A DNA stretch of 64,000 bases, taken from assembly GCF_963678635.1 (NCBI RefSeq), contig NC_087064.1, forward strand, positions 61,621,548-61,685,547, in the 5' to 3' direction. This document shows, piece by piece, positions 1 through 10,680 of this stretch. The notes under the pieces are model-generated. The model had not been told where the DNA came from and did not search any database. It was given only the letters and a program-made list of their open reading frames with translations. Within the stretch, counting starts at the first letter, position 1, and every line of letters starts with the position of its first letter. This DNA comes from Symsagittifera roscoffensis (taxonomy: Eukaryota > Xenacoelomorpha > Acoela > Convolutidae). The translations under genes and the position numbers were made by a program.

Positions 1-3000
1 CTATGATATCAGATTTGGCTGGATAGTTATCGAGAAAAGTCCCAAAAACGGTCAACAAATCAGAAAGTTGACATTTCCGAGAATCATAACTTTTGATGAA
101 AAAGTTTGGGTATAGCCATGTATGCAAAAAAATAGCCATTGTTAGCAGGGGCGGATATAAGACTTTTTCGAGACGCCGGCTTATTTTTTATCTTAAGTTT
201 TGTCGAATTTTTGAGGTAATTGGTTTTCAGAGTTCTTCGAAAACATTAGTAAGGCCCCATTTTGCCGAAGTTTGATAGAGCTAGTCAAAAATGACACCTT
301 GAGGCACTTTTTGGAAATTATGTCAAAAAATTTTGGCCGTCGCCCAGCCCACGCACACACACCGAGGGCATTCATCTATTCTCGTCGAGGGTATGACATT
401 TTTCGAAATAAATCAGGAAACTCGACAAAAATTGATTTTCAAAACTCTATAGGCAGGTATGTGGTCTAATTCTTGAAACGTTTTTTTTTTAATTTTGTTT
501 TTCAATGCAATCAAGTTATACATTTTGCTGATAATTACAAAAGGTATACTGGATTATTGTGCTGTTTACATCTCTTTTACAGCTTTGTAATCGAAAAATT
601 CTAAAATAAATTGTAGGTCCAAATTTCAGTTTTCCGAGTTTGAAGCTAAATTTTAGCGGTTTGAGTGGTTTTCAACCCTAGTTTCAAATAATTACGCTTA
701 AATCTTTCTCTACTTTTTAAGTTAGAAGAGTGAAAATTTTTGAGATTTTGGAATTTCCGCAAAGTCGTAACATTTCTCTTACAAAAATCTAAAGAGTAGC
801 CATTTTTGCAAAAAAAACATTTTCGCAACCACTTCATTCGATTGGATTTTTTTTATCTCAGATCTCATAGGGTAGTTTTAAAAAATTTTTCAAAAAGTTT
901 CTAGAAAATTGTCAAAGATCTATAAGTTGACTCTCCTAGGTCTGTAACGTTTTTCTGCTAAGAGCAGGTCGTGGCTGGCAAAGTAAAGTAGAACCCCAAA
1001 ATCGGGTTTCTAGATTGAACACTAAACCTAAGAATTGGCTCGGTAATTTTTTTGAAGTCAAAAATTTCCGAAAAACGGTCAAAATCATAAAATCTATGAT
1101 ATCAGATTTGGCTGGATAGTTATCGAGAAAAGTCCCAAAAACGGTCAACAAATCAGAAAGTTGACATTTCCGAGAATCATAACTTTTGATGAAAAAGTTT
1201 GGGTATAGCCATGTATGCAAAAAAATAGCCATTGTTAGCAGGGGCGGATATAAGACTTTTTCGAGACGCCGGCTTATTTTTTATCTTAAGTTTTGTCGAA
1301 TTTTTGAGGTAATTGGTTTTCAGAGTTCTTCGAAAACATTAGTAAGGCCCCATTTTGCCGAAGTTTGATAGAGCTAGTCAAAAATGACACCTTGAGGCAC
1401 TTTTTGGAAATTATGTCAAAAAATTTTGGCCGTCGCCCAGCCCACGCACACACACCGAGGGCATTCATCTATTCTCGTCGAGGGTATGACATTTTTCGAA
1501 ATAAATCAGGAAACTCGACAAAAATTGATTTTCAAAACTCTATAGGCAGGTATGTGGTCTAATTCTTGAAACGTTTTTTTTTTAATTTTGTTTTTCAATG
1601 CAATCAAGTTATACATTTTGCTGATAATTACAAAAGGTATACTGGATTATTGTGCTGTTTACATCTCTTTTACAGCTTTGTAATCGAAAAATTCTAAAAT
1701 AAATTGTAGGTCCAAATTTCAGTTTTCCGAGTTTGAAGCTAAATTTTAGCGGTTTGAGTGGTTTTCAACCCTAGTTTCAAATAATTACGCTTAAATCTTT
1801 CTCTACTTTTTAAGTTAGAAGAGTGAAAATTTTTGAGATTTTGGAATTTCCGCAAAGTCGTAACATTTCTCTTACAAAAATCTAAAGAGTAGCCATTTTT
1901 GCAAAAAAAACATTTTCGCAACCACTTCATTCGATTGGATTTTTTTTATCTCAGATCTCATAGGGTAGTTTTAAAAAATTTTTCAAAAAGTTTCTAGAAA
2001 ATTGTCAAAGATCTATAAGTTGACTCTCCTAGGTCTGTAACGTTTTTCTGCTAAGAGCAGGTCGTGGCTGGCAAAGTAAAGTAGAACCCCAAAATCGGGT
2101 TTCTAGATTGAACACTAAACCTAAGAATTGGCTCGGTAATTTTTTTGAAGTCAAAAATTTCCGAAAAACGGTCAAAATCATAAAATCTATGATATCAGAT
2201 TTGGCTGGATAGTTATCGAGAAAAGTCCCAAAAACGGTCAACAAATCAGAAAGTTGACATTTCCGAGAATCATAACTTTTGATGAAAAAGTTTGGGTATA
2301 GCCATGTATGCAAAAAAATAGCCATTGTTAGCAGGGGCGGATATAAGACTTTTTCGAGACGCCGGCTTATTTTTTATCTTAAGTTTTGTCGAATTTTTGA
2401 GGTAATTGGTTTTCAGAGTTCTTCGAAAACATTAGTAAGGCCCCATTTTGCCGAAGTTTGATAGAGCTAGTCAAAAATGACACCTTGAGGCACTTTTTGG
2501 AAATTATGTCAAAAAATTTTGGCCGTCGCCCAGCCCACGCACACACACCGAGGGCATTCATCTATTCTCGTCGAGGGTATGACATTTTTCGAAATAAATC
2601 AGGAAACTCGACAAAAATTGATTTTCAAAACTCTATAGGCAGGTATGTGGTCTAATTCTTGAAACGTTTTTTTTTTAATTTTGTTTTTCAATGCAATCAA
2701 GTTATACATTTTGCTGATAATTACAAAAGGTATACTGGATTATTGTGCTGTTTACATCTCTTTTACAGCTTTGTAATCGAAAAATTCTAAAATAAATTGT
2801 AGGTCCAAATTTCAGTTTTCCGAGTTTGAAGCTAAATTTTAGCGGTTTGAGTGGTTTTCAACCCTAGTTTCAAATAATTACGCTTAAATCTTTCTCTACT
2901 TTTTAAGTTAGAAGAGTGAAAATTTTTGAGATTTTGGAATTTCCGCAAAGTCGTAACATTTCTCTTACAAAAATCTAAAGAGTAGCCATTTTTGCAAAAA

Positions 3001-4372
3001 AAACATTTTCGCAACCACTTCATTCGATTGGATTTTTTTTATCTCAGATCTCATAGGGTAGTTTTAAAAAATTTTTCAAAAAGTTTCTAGAAAATTGTCA
3101 AAGATCTATAAGTTGACTCTCCTAGGTCTGTAACGTTTTTCTGCTAAGAGCAGGTCGTGGCTGGCAAAGTAAAGTAGAACCCCAAAATCGGGTTTCTAGA
3201 TTGAACACTAAACCTAAGAATTGGCTCGGTAATTTTTTTGAAGTCAAAAATTTCCGAAAAACGGTCAAAATCATAAAATCTATGATATCAGATTTGGCTG
3301 GATAGTTATCGAGAAAAGTCCCAAAAACGGTCAACAAATCAGAAAGTTGACATTTCCGAGAATCATAACTTTTGATGAAAAAGTTTGGGTATAGCCATGT
3401 ATGCAAAAAAATAGCCATTGTTAGCAGGGGCGGATATAAGACTTTTTCGAGACGCCGGCTTATTTTTTATCTTAAGTTTTGTCGAATTTTTGAGGTAATT
3501 GGTTTTCAGAGTTCTTCGAAAACATTAGTAAGGCCCCATTTTGCCGAAGTTTGATAGAGCTAGTCAAAAATGACACCTTGAGGCACTTTTTGGAAATTAT
3601 GTCAAAAAATTTTGGCCGTCGCCCAGCCCACGCACACACACCGAGGGCATTCATCTATTCTCGTCGAGGGTATGACATTTTTCGAAATAAATCAGGAAAC
3701 TCGACAAAAATTGATTTTCAAAACTCTATAGGCAGGTATGTGGTCTAATTCTTGAAACGTTTTTTTTTTAATTTTGTTTTTCAATGCAATCAAGTTATAC
3801 ATTTTGCTGATAATTACAAAAGGTATACTGGATTATTGTGCTGTTTACATCTCTTTTACAGCTTTGTAATCGAAAAATTCTAAAATAAATTGTAGGTCCA
3901 AATTTCAGTTTTCCGAGTTTGAAGCTAAATTTTAGCGGTTTGAGTGGTTTTCAACCCTAGTTTCAAATAATTACGCTTAAATCTTTCTCTACTTTTTAAG
4001 TTAGAAGAGTGAAAATTTTTGAGATTTTGGAATTTCCGCAAAGTCGTAACATTTCTCTTACAAAAATCTAAAGAGTAGCCATTTTTGCAAAAAAAACATT
4101 TTCGCAACCACTTCATTCGATTGGATTTTTTTTATCTCAGATCTCATAGGGTAGTTTTAAAAAATTTTTCAAAAAGTTTCTAGAAAATTGTCAAAGATCT
4201 ATAAGTTGACTCTCCTAGGTCTGTAACGTTTTTCTGCTAAGAGCAGGTCGTGGCTGGCAAAGTAAAGTAGAACCCCAAAATCGGGTTTCTAGATTGAACA
4301 CTAAACCTAAGAATTGGCTCGGTAATTTTTTTGAAGTCAAAAATTTCCGAAAAACGTTCAAAATCATAAAAT
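1..4372. repeat. Tandem array of four 1,093-bp monomers
   Basis: The same sequence restarts at 1, 1094, 2187 and 3280 with a period of exactly 1,093 bp. The copies look essentially identical; the only difference I noticed in the fourth is near 4356 (acgttca for acggtca). Each monomer contains a CAGGGGCGGATATAAGAC segment about 153 bp in, which resembles the end of a hAT-like element, and a GC-richer patch with cacgcacacacaccgaggg. Short open frames recur in every monomer, but none resembles a known protein and they overlap on both strands, so I read them as chance. The array begins before the window. Near-identity of copies suggests recent amplification or gene conversion; an assembly repeat is also possible. 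Confidence 0.97.
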
Positions 4373-4660
4373 CTATGATATCAGATTTGGCTGGATAGTT
4401 ATCGAGAAAAGTCCCAAAAACGGTCATTAAATCAGAAAGTTGACATTTCCGAGAATCATAACTTTTGATGAAAAAGTTTGGGTATAGCCATATATGCAAA
4501 AAAAATACCAAACTTGTATATAGCCATGTATGGAGAAGTCTGGGTATAGCCATGTATGCAAAAAAAATTACCAAACTTGTATATTCGATTAAATCGAAAA
4601 TAAAAATATGGCGGAGGATTTGTCGAAAAAATTTAAACATTAATTTTCAAGAGCGGTAAA
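4373..4660. repeat. Truncated fifth monomer with internal duplication
   Basis: The fifth copy of the 1,093-bp unit starts at 4373 with small differences (ggtcattaaatc for ggtcaacaaatc near 4427) and leaves the consensus at about 4500. There the segment gggtatagccatgtatgc followed by aaaaaataccaaacttgtata is present twice, at about 4478-4520 and 4540-4585. This marks the right edge of the array. Confidence 0.85.
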
Positions 4661-5585
4661 ATAAATCTCAAATTTGACGCTTCCGGGTCCACAATTTTTC
4701 GTGCAAACAGAATTTGAGCGTATTCAAGTTGTGGGGATTGAACCCAAATTCTCAAATAAGGGAGGTTAATTTTAATTAAAATTTTTAAAATCTAGAAAAA
4801 AAAACGCTCAAAAAACCAATCGTTGCGAGGACGATATCTTTTTGAGTGGCCGGTAATGCTGGGGATCTCAACCACTACAAGTTATCTCCCTTAAACCCAC
4901 AACGTTATGAAGGGATTTTTTCAAATGAATTTTTTTGTTGAAATCAAAATCTCAGATTTGGTAGGTTAGGTTTTGAGAAAACGAGAAAAAAATCAAAAAA
5001 TCGGTCGAATATTCCCCCCACAGACTTTTTTGAAAGATGTTGACAAAAGGCTCAATCAAAAACAAATCAAGTGAGTATGCAGGTACGGTCGGCATTTTTT
5101 TAAAATGAATACTTCTTTTTGAAAGTCGGTGAAATGGTTTTCGGGAAAAAAAAAACTAAATTTTTTGCAAAAAGGGATAAAATTTTCCACAGCGTCTCAA
5201 AAAGTTTTAAAAACAACCTAATCCCACACTATTTCCTAGCATTGTTGTTAACAAACACAAACTTTAGGCAAACATGGCAAGCAAGTCATTTGAAATTCAA
5301 AATAGCAACTTACGAAGCGCAAAGAAGACCGAACATTTTTGAGCAGGCCCGAGTTGAGCCGAAAAAAAAACTGTTTAAAAAATTCTAAAGTTTCAAGTCC
5401 CCACTGTAACTACCCAGTAATAATTAGTACGCACCCGATAGCTATCATTGAGTTTTTGTGAATTTGAGCAAGTCAACATCATGTGATTCAATTTATTTTA
5501 TTAAGCAAGTTGTTAACCCGAAAAAAAATCTACATTCTAATTTGATATCGGTTCCTAATCGCCAGCGTATTAAAAGGCTGACTTG
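4660..5585. other. AT-rich spacer with one degenerate interspersed repeat end
   Basis: I see no gene here. The stretch is AT-rich with poly-A and poly-T runs. At 5490-5576 it resembles the 3' end of a repeat family seen elsewhere in the window: an aagcaagttgttaacc stretch, then a degenerate cctaatcgccagcg terminal stem-loop (compare 14230, 46175, 48540 and 60890). An open frame of 89 codons at 5119-5388 is lysine- and phenylalanine-rich and lies in this repeat-like sequence; I do not consider it a gene. Confidence 0.5.
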
Positions 5586-6148
5586 TTAGCAGGGGTGGAT
5601 ATAAGACTTTTTTGAGACGCCGGCTTATTTTTTTATCTTAAGTTTTGTCAAATTTTTGAGGTAATTGGTTTTCAGAGTTCTTCGAAAACATTAGTAAGGC
5701 CCCATTTTGCCGAAGTTTGATAGAGCTAGTCAAAAATGACACTTTGAGGCACTTTTTGGAAATTATGTCAAAAAATTTTGGCCGTCGCCCAGCCCACGCA
5801 CACACACCGAGGGCATTCATCTATTCTCGTCGAGGGTATGACATTTTTCGAAATAAATCAGGAAACTCGACAAAAATTGATTTTCAAAACTCTATAGGCA
5901 GGTATGTGGTCTAATTCTTGAAACGTTTTTTTTTAATTTTGTTTTTCAATGCAATCAAGTTATACATTTTGCTGATAATTACAAAAGGTATACTGGATTA
6001 TTGTGCTGTTTACATCTCTTTTACAGCTTTGTAATCAAAAAATTCTAAAATAAATTGTAGGTCCAAATTTCAGTTTTCCGAGTTTGAAGCTAAATTTTAG
6101 CGGTTTGAGTGGTTTTCAACCCTAGTTTCAAATAATTACGCTTAAAAT
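5585..6148. repeat. Diverged single copy of part of the 1,093-bp monomer
   Basis: The segment from ttagcaggggtggatata to caaataattacgcttaaa matches monomer positions 150-705 with a few substitutions. The left boundary of similarity falls exactly at CAGGGGYGG, a sequence also found at the ends of hAT-like MITEs in this window. The array monomer therefore appears to have captured a dispersed element, of which this is a separate older copy. The right boundary has no visible inverted repeat, so the element may be truncated. Confidence 0.85.
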
Positions 6149-6164
6149 TTTTCAGCAAAGTTTG

Positions 6165-6275
6165 ACTGTTTGAGCGGTATCATCAGATGATAACGCTCAA
6201 AACTTTGTTTCCGAATGAGCGGTTTCTGAGCTGTTTTGTGAGAAAAAGCTCAGAAACCGCTCAAAACTTGCTTAT
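6165..6275. repeat. Two adjacent hairpins sharing a GAGCGG stem
   Basis: The first inverted repeat (about 6166-6200) pairs tttgagcggtatcatc with gatgataacgctcaaa. The second (about 6213-6268) pairs tgagcggtttctgagct with agctcagaaaccgctca around a 13-15 nt loop. Both stems carry the same GAGCGG/CCGCTC core, and a related agcggtttgagtggttttc occurs in the neighbouring repeat. They lie about 200 bp beyond the last recognised exon of the VWD gene, in its next intron or downstream sequence. I read them as ends of a small foldback element. Confidence 0.7.
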
Positions 6276-6473
6276 GAACCGCGCATTCTGCAGCAAAAGT
6301 CTGAATGCCATCGGCTAAAAAAGACTAGCTTAAAATTGGGCAAAACTTTTTGTTGAATCGGGTTCAACTCTATTGTAAATTGCAACTTTGTTCACGTTTT
6401 GAAATACGTTGAAAACTTGTTTAAGTTTATGACAATCTGCTTGTAAATCATGTTTGATGTTAGAAGCAGTGAC

Positions 6474-6602
6474 CTTAATGAATTCGATGGTTGTGAAGGG
6501 ACTTGTGACGTCTTCGCGGTAGAGGATGTAGACTGACTTGGCACACACCGAGTTGCTAGTTCCACACATCACATCTTGCTCCTTAAACTCAGCAAGTGAT
6601 CG
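6474..6602 (-). CDS. VWD gene exon: VWD3 central part
   Basis: This 43-codon exon holds RSLAEFKEQDVMCG, then NSVCAKSVYILYRED, and ends EFIK. It continues VWD3 from the exon at 7021-7489 and aligns with the TRCADETVPYGCVKAIVMY strand of VWD2 at 17175-17374. The donor is AAG/GTCACT. The acceptor is less certain: the frame-keeping AG lies in acaggggag just before CGATCA, while the more pyrimidine-proximal AG a few bases earlier would shift the frame. It is the last exon I can find; the end of VWD3 and any following C8 or TIL must be left of the window or beyond the 1,093-bp array. Confidence 0.75.
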
Positions 6603-7020
6603 CTCCCCTGTCATTTATTTTCAGCATTTGATATTTATCAAACCATTCAACACACCCTCTCAGATAAAGGTTCCAATCCTGTTTATTTTTCAAGCTACAC
6701 TTACCTTTTGAGTTTTAAGCATAACTTAGCTTTTGAATTTTAGGCACAACTTGTTCGGAAGCCGCCAAACTTCTAAATTATTTTAGATAAAGAATGATTC
6801 ACAAGGAAATGGACCAACAAACGAGCTGTTCAGTTCTCTACGCAGAACCGCTGTTGTAGCTCTGCTTAAAAATTGGACTGAGAATTTTTGTCCCACCAGC
6901 AAACAACAAGCAACTATCATGGTCGACTTCAAATCACCGACCTTCCGACAGGAGATGTTAGTCACTTCCTCATCAAAGTATTGTGAAATAATGTTAAAAA
7001 AATTGAATAATAGTGTTAAC
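6603..7020 (-). other. Intron, no feature seen
   Basis: This 418-bp intron separates the two VWD3 exons. Open frames in it on both strands are run-ons from the neighbouring exon. I see no repeat or other gene. Confidence 0.6.
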
Positions 7021-7489
7021 CTTGACTTCCAGTCTGCCATCAGTTGTCTTCAGCAACATGTATCCACACCTCCCACCAAAATGGTACTGGTAGTCATCAA
7101 ATGTTTTGTATACATGCGCGCCCACCGCATAGCAAGTCGATGGACAATCGTTGCTCTCACAGTCCCAGTTTTTGCCCATACATGTACATGTCGTGCAATC
7201 ACGGGTGATAGTGTCCCCTGTTTCGTAATCATGGCCTTCGAAGGAGCAGGAGCACTCGTCAGGAGACACACAGATACTACTCAAGGCGTACTTCAGAACC
7301 ATTCCTGGGGGACACACACATGCACCGGGGACTATGTCGTGGGGGCATGAGGTCGCATTGTAGTCGTCGGGGGAGTCGCAATTGGGTAGGCAGGGAGAGA
7401 CGTCGGCTTTGAACTCAAGGTTCCCGGGACAGTCGGCGGTGCAGGGGGGTTCATCGATCGTGCACTCGAACAAGCCGCCGTTACAAATG
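7021..7489 (-). CDS. VWD gene exon: E2, TIL', E' and start of VWD3
   Basis: This largest exon encodes 156 residues. It starts with a cysteine-rich CNGGLFECTIDEPPC segment (E-type module), followed by a TIL module of the form CPGNLEF, CLPNCDSP, CVCPPGMVL and CSC. Then comes an E'-like DCTTCTCMGKNWDC segment and the opening VWD strands YAVGAHVYKTFDDYQYHF and GRCGYMLLKTTDGRLEVK. The acceptor is caatttag/C and the donor AAG/GTTAAC; both keep the frame with neighbours. In vWF the D2-D' border carries a furin site; no dibasic cluster is visible here, which is closer to mucins. The TIL directly after another TIL-E is the signature of D'. Confidence 0.92.
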
Positions 7490-7622
7490 CTAAATTGAAA
7501 ATAGAAACATCAATTAAAAAAACTAAATAAGTTATATTTTTTCCATATATTATCGCATAAAAAACATTATCCTGAAAAAAAAACTGCGATGTTTTATAAC
7601 AGAATCGTTATTTATTGATTAC

Positions 7623-7949
7623 CAGTGCATGCATCCAGCCTCGTAAGTTCCCCCATTAGGCGTCACTACATCCATGTGGTAGCAATTACAAGTGCCCTCT
7701 TCTATACAGCTATTACTCGCGTCATCCCACACCATGCCATCGGGACAAGCACATCCCGCCACTTTGCGATGTGAGTCGCAGTTGTAGCCGAGAAGCGACA
7801 TCTCCGACATTAGCCGACAACTGTGTCCACACATGTTCGCCCGTTCGGTGTACTTCATTAGAGTGTTTGGACAGCCCTCATGTGTGCATCCAGTTACTTC
7901 TCTCCAGGTGTCCAGAAGAGTCGTGTCCAGCCATGAGTAGTAGCCGCAC
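7623..7949 (-). CDS. VWD gene exon: end of second C8 plus second TIL
   Basis: The exon starts RCGYYSWLDTTLLDTWREVT and completes the C8 module with cysteines in GCTHEGCPN. It then encodes a TIL module: CPNTLMKYTERANMCGHSC, CDSHRKVAGCACPDGMVW and CIEEGTCNC. It ends in EAGCMHW, whose last codon is split by the donor TG/GTAATC. TIL modules form five disulfides and follow C8 in every D assembly. The acceptor is ttgttgtag/G. Phases agree on both sides. Confidence 0.93.
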
Positions 7950-8241
7950 CTACAACAATTTTGTACGCGACTAGTTTTTTTCATAACAGAACCAGTCCAC
8001 ATAAAATACTCGGGCATTTACTATAGAATTTTAGTATCAAAGCGCTGTTTGCAACTAATGCGGCACAAAAACTATAAATTCTTCAAAATTTTCGTTTAAA
8101 ATATGAAAGTATTGGTATATATGACGGAAAAAGACCATTATTAGCAACCGTCTGTTTGTAAATTAGTTTAAAATTTGCGGAGATTTTTTCAAAAGCGGCA
8201 ATGACCGTCTCTCTGAATGCAATGAGAAGGAAACTGTCTAC

Positions 8242-8448
8242 CGTTGAGCATATGTTGCGATGGCGGAGCATCGAACTGAAAGGAAGATGTCGTTGTCGAC
8301 CTGTCCATTGGCTGTCATCATGGGGTAGGAGCAGTAGTCGTACTTGCATTGGCGCCAGTAATCAATCGGGTCCAAGTGGTTGTGACAGTCGGCGAATGGA
8401 CCTGTCGGCGATATGAGCACCGCGCAGTGATCATTAGCCGGTTCTTCT
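8242..8448 (-). CDS. VWD gene exon: second C8 domain
   Basis: The exon encodes EEPANDHCAVLISPTGPFAD, CHNHLDPIDYW, RQCKYDYCSY and a tail ending ATYAQ. The pattern C-x-L, GPF-x2-CH, DP-x2-Y, x3-C-x3-D-x-C is the textbook C8 signature, and is complete, unlike the first C8 in this gene, which is more divergent. The acceptor is tttttag/A (phase 2) and the donor CG/GTAGAC. Confidence 0.93.
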
Positions 8449-8854
8449 CTAAAAAGGACAAGTTTCCAATTATAGAGCAAATCTAATTCAAGCACAGATG
8501 ATTGGAAGGAAAAATTTTCACATCATAACTTAACTAGCAGAAACTTAAAGTTTGCTTGAAATAAATTTAACACATTTGTTTTAAAAAAAATCGTTTCAAA
8601 GAAAAAAAAAATAAGTTATTTTCAACATAACTTCATCGTGGAAGAAGCAACAACAATGCCAAGATACTGCTTTTAAAATGAAGTTTGATTCATGTTTGAG
8701 AATGTTTTACATTGCTCTCTGAATTGAGTTTTGGAATAATCACGGTGGTTATGAAAACAATAAATTTTCAGATCTGGGATTTTCTCCAGAGAGGTGGATT
8801 TTCAAAAAGGGGGAGGTTTTTTAGGTAGATCACACTGACTTTCTGAGCTCTCAC
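8449..8854 (-). other. Intron part before the nested MITEs, no gene
   Basis: This is AT-rich intron sequence. At 8760-8830 there is a short gggattttctccagagaggtgg stretch and a G-rich patch that may be eroded transposon sequence, but I cannot classify it. Confidence 0.4.
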
Positions 8855-8899
8855 CAGAGTTGGAACCGGGCCTGAATTTGAGGCCAGGACCCGGCCCGG

Positions 8900-9288
8900 C
8901 AGGGGCGGATTTAGGGGGGTTTGGGTGGACAAACCCTTTCCTTAGGGATTCTACCCCCTACCAACCCGAAGGGTCCCCATTTGTATTATTTTCAGATATT
9001 AATATTTGGTGAACGACCCTAAAAATTTTCCAGAGGCGCGCCTTCGGCACCAATATATACTAATTTTGAGTGGGGAGCGCGCGTCGAAAAAACGCAATTT
9101 TTTGGTCAAAATTTTCCAAAATGTGCCTTCCTAAAAACGTCTTTTTTGGCCTACTTTTTCAAATCAGAGTCTTTTTTGTGCTTTGGGAGAGCTCGAAAAA
9201 AATCAATTTGGTCGACCTAAAAAAATTTTTTGGTCGACAAAATTTTTTGACCCCCCCCCCCCTCGATAAAATCCTAGATCCGCCTCTG
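8900..9288. mobile_element. hAT-like CAGGGGCGG MITE nested in the outer MITE
   Basis: This 389-bp element begins CAGGGGCGGATTTAGG and ends CCTAGATCCGCCTCTG, an imperfect inverted repeat. It is flanked on both sides by cccggcccgg, which fits a target duplication in the GC-rich subterminal region of the outer MITE. The CAGRGGCGGAT terminus is widespread in non-autonomous hAT elements of invertebrates (established knowledge). Related fragments in the window are at 17985-18080, 37365-37577 plus 44767-44800, 51836-51960 and 56696-57000. Confidence 0.85.
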
Positions 9289-9764
9289 CCCGGCCCGGTT
9301 AAATTAGGCCCGTTCTCGGCTCGGTTAGGAAATAAAAATTTCAGGCCCGTACCCGGCCTGGGCCCATTTTTAATGAAAACACGAATTTCCTAACACAAAG
9401 TAAATTGAAATTTAAATGTGAATTTTTTTGTTTAAAAACTCAAAAATTAATAAGCCCATTGGCCGCAGCCTATCCTAGCAGTTCGATTTGGCTGAATTTT
9501 AATTAATTAATTGTAGTTCCTGCGAATCGCAGAGGAGCTATCAGTAGGCCTTAACAGTCCTGTCGAGGATAGTCCGTTTGTATTATTTCCCCACATTCCA
9601 GACTGTGTTATTTTGTTGAGCGCAGCTCTTTTATACGACTCAAGGCCGTTTTTGTGCGTCTAGAACTTTCACGTGGCCCCACTTTTGCAGCCAAATTTGG
9701 TCAGGTTGTGGTAGACCTGAAGCTATAGGTCAAGTGAGAGCTCGTCCTCACACACTATCATTGC

Positions 9765-9840
9765 CATGGCATGGGATCGATTACACGATCTGACGATTCT
9801 AAAGTGAACGCCTTACCACTATGCTATGAAAGGAGGGCAC
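9765..9840 (-). repeat. tRNA-like (SINE head) segment
   Basis: On the minus strand, tagcatagtgg resembles an RNA polymerase III A box and taatcgatccc about 45 nt downstream resembles a B box. The anticodon and acceptor stems do not pair well, so this is a tRNA-derived SINE or a decayed tRNA, not a working tRNA gene. It sits inside the outer hAT-like MITE. Confidence 0.4.
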
Positions 9841-10078
9841 GCTTGGCTGTCAGGATTTGCCCGGCCCTGCTGAAGTCACGCTCCCTCAGGGCGTTTGTAG
9901 CTTGAACGGTGAAAGGTGTGAACTCTTTTGAAAGTCAAGCCCGGGCCCGACTCGGTTGCTGGTCCTAAAAATGAGGCCCGGGCCCGGTTCCAACTCTGGA
10001 TCTCGCAAACCCTTATAAAGACCCTTTTAAAACCACATTTTCTGCAACTTCTGCGAAAAGTATTTGATTATGACTCAC

Positions 10079-10269
10079 AGAGTGGTTGAAACGTGATCAC
10101 AGGGTGAATTGATGCTTATAAATTCCGAGGTTGAGTTGGGGTTGAAACAGTCGGTGTCGTCCTCAGCCCAGTCGGAGGCAAAAGTGGCTGCCAGTGCATG
10201 TACCATCCGGTTACGAAGTCGCAAATCGTCTCTCGGGTTGTGGTTGTAAGTACCACACAAACCCTCAAC
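10079..10269 (-). CDS. VWD gene exon: end of VWD2 with EGLCG motif
   Basis: The exon starts VEGLCGTYNHNPRDDL and continues with RMVHALAATFASDWAEDDTDCF to SPCDHVSTT. This is the C-terminal strand of VWD2, where the GLCG-x-YN-x-N-x2-DD pattern is highly conserved. In vWF and gel-forming mucins the motif is CGLCG; here the first cysteine is replaced by glutamate. I chose donor CT/GTGAGT at 10079 because it is strong and gives phase 2, which matches the next acceptor; the weaker GTTTCA at 10092 would not. Confidence 0.92.
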
Positions 10270-10680
10270 CTGTAAAATACCAATGCCTAAAATTCCTCAT
10301 ATTCAATAATCTCGTACTACTTCAGTTCGTAAACTCAAAAATCAACAAAACTCCAGTATTGCCTGTTTGCCCATCTATACCACAGACATCTACTCTCTCT
10401 GATAAAAGAAACAAACAGAAAAATTGACGCACTTGAGAAATGAAAATATCTATGCTAATTTTTTCAGAAGAAAAAAACAGAGTTCGAGAGCACGGAATGA
10501 CTTATTCTCTTACTCATTTATTTTTGAAAAATAAGGTCTTTGGCAAGTTCTAACTAGGCACCGAAACAACTTTTTGTTTAAGAAACGGGAAAAGTTTTTC
10601 TGTGAATGTCAACAACAATAATTCAAAAAGTTTTCTTGGTACTATAAACTACCCGCCGCAATTGTTGTTACCCAGAAATG

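Larger units (their letters stand above)
8855..9998. mobile_element. hAT-like MITE, outer element of a nest
   Basis: The ends are inverted repeats: CAGAGTTGGAACCGGGCC at the left and GGCCCGGTTCCAACTCTG at the right. The flanks are gctctcac (8847-8854) and gatctcgc (9999-10006), which agree at 6 of 8 positions and fit an old 8-bp target duplication typical of hAT elements. Subterminal sequence is rich in aggcccgggcccgg. There is no transposase, so it is non-autonomous. It lies in the intron between the C8-2 and VWD2 exons and contains a second MITE and a tRNA-like segment. Confidence 0.8.

Noticed and set aside
4479-4590. Possible splice or regulatory significance of the repeated gggtatagccatgtatg segment
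   Set aside because: It is a local duplication at the broken edge of the tandem array, with no other support.
93-4659. Recurring open frames of 60-98 codons in each 1,093-bp monomer
   Set aside because: They overlap on both strands, have no protein-like composition, and recur only because the DNA repeats.
6919-8416. Plus-strand frames over 6919-7350, 7771-7974 and 8201-8416
   Set aside because: They are antisense shadows of the cysteine-rich VWD-gene exons on the minus strand.
9070-9393. 107-codon plus-strand frame
   Set aside because: It lies wholly within the nested MITEs and is rich in low-complexity residues.
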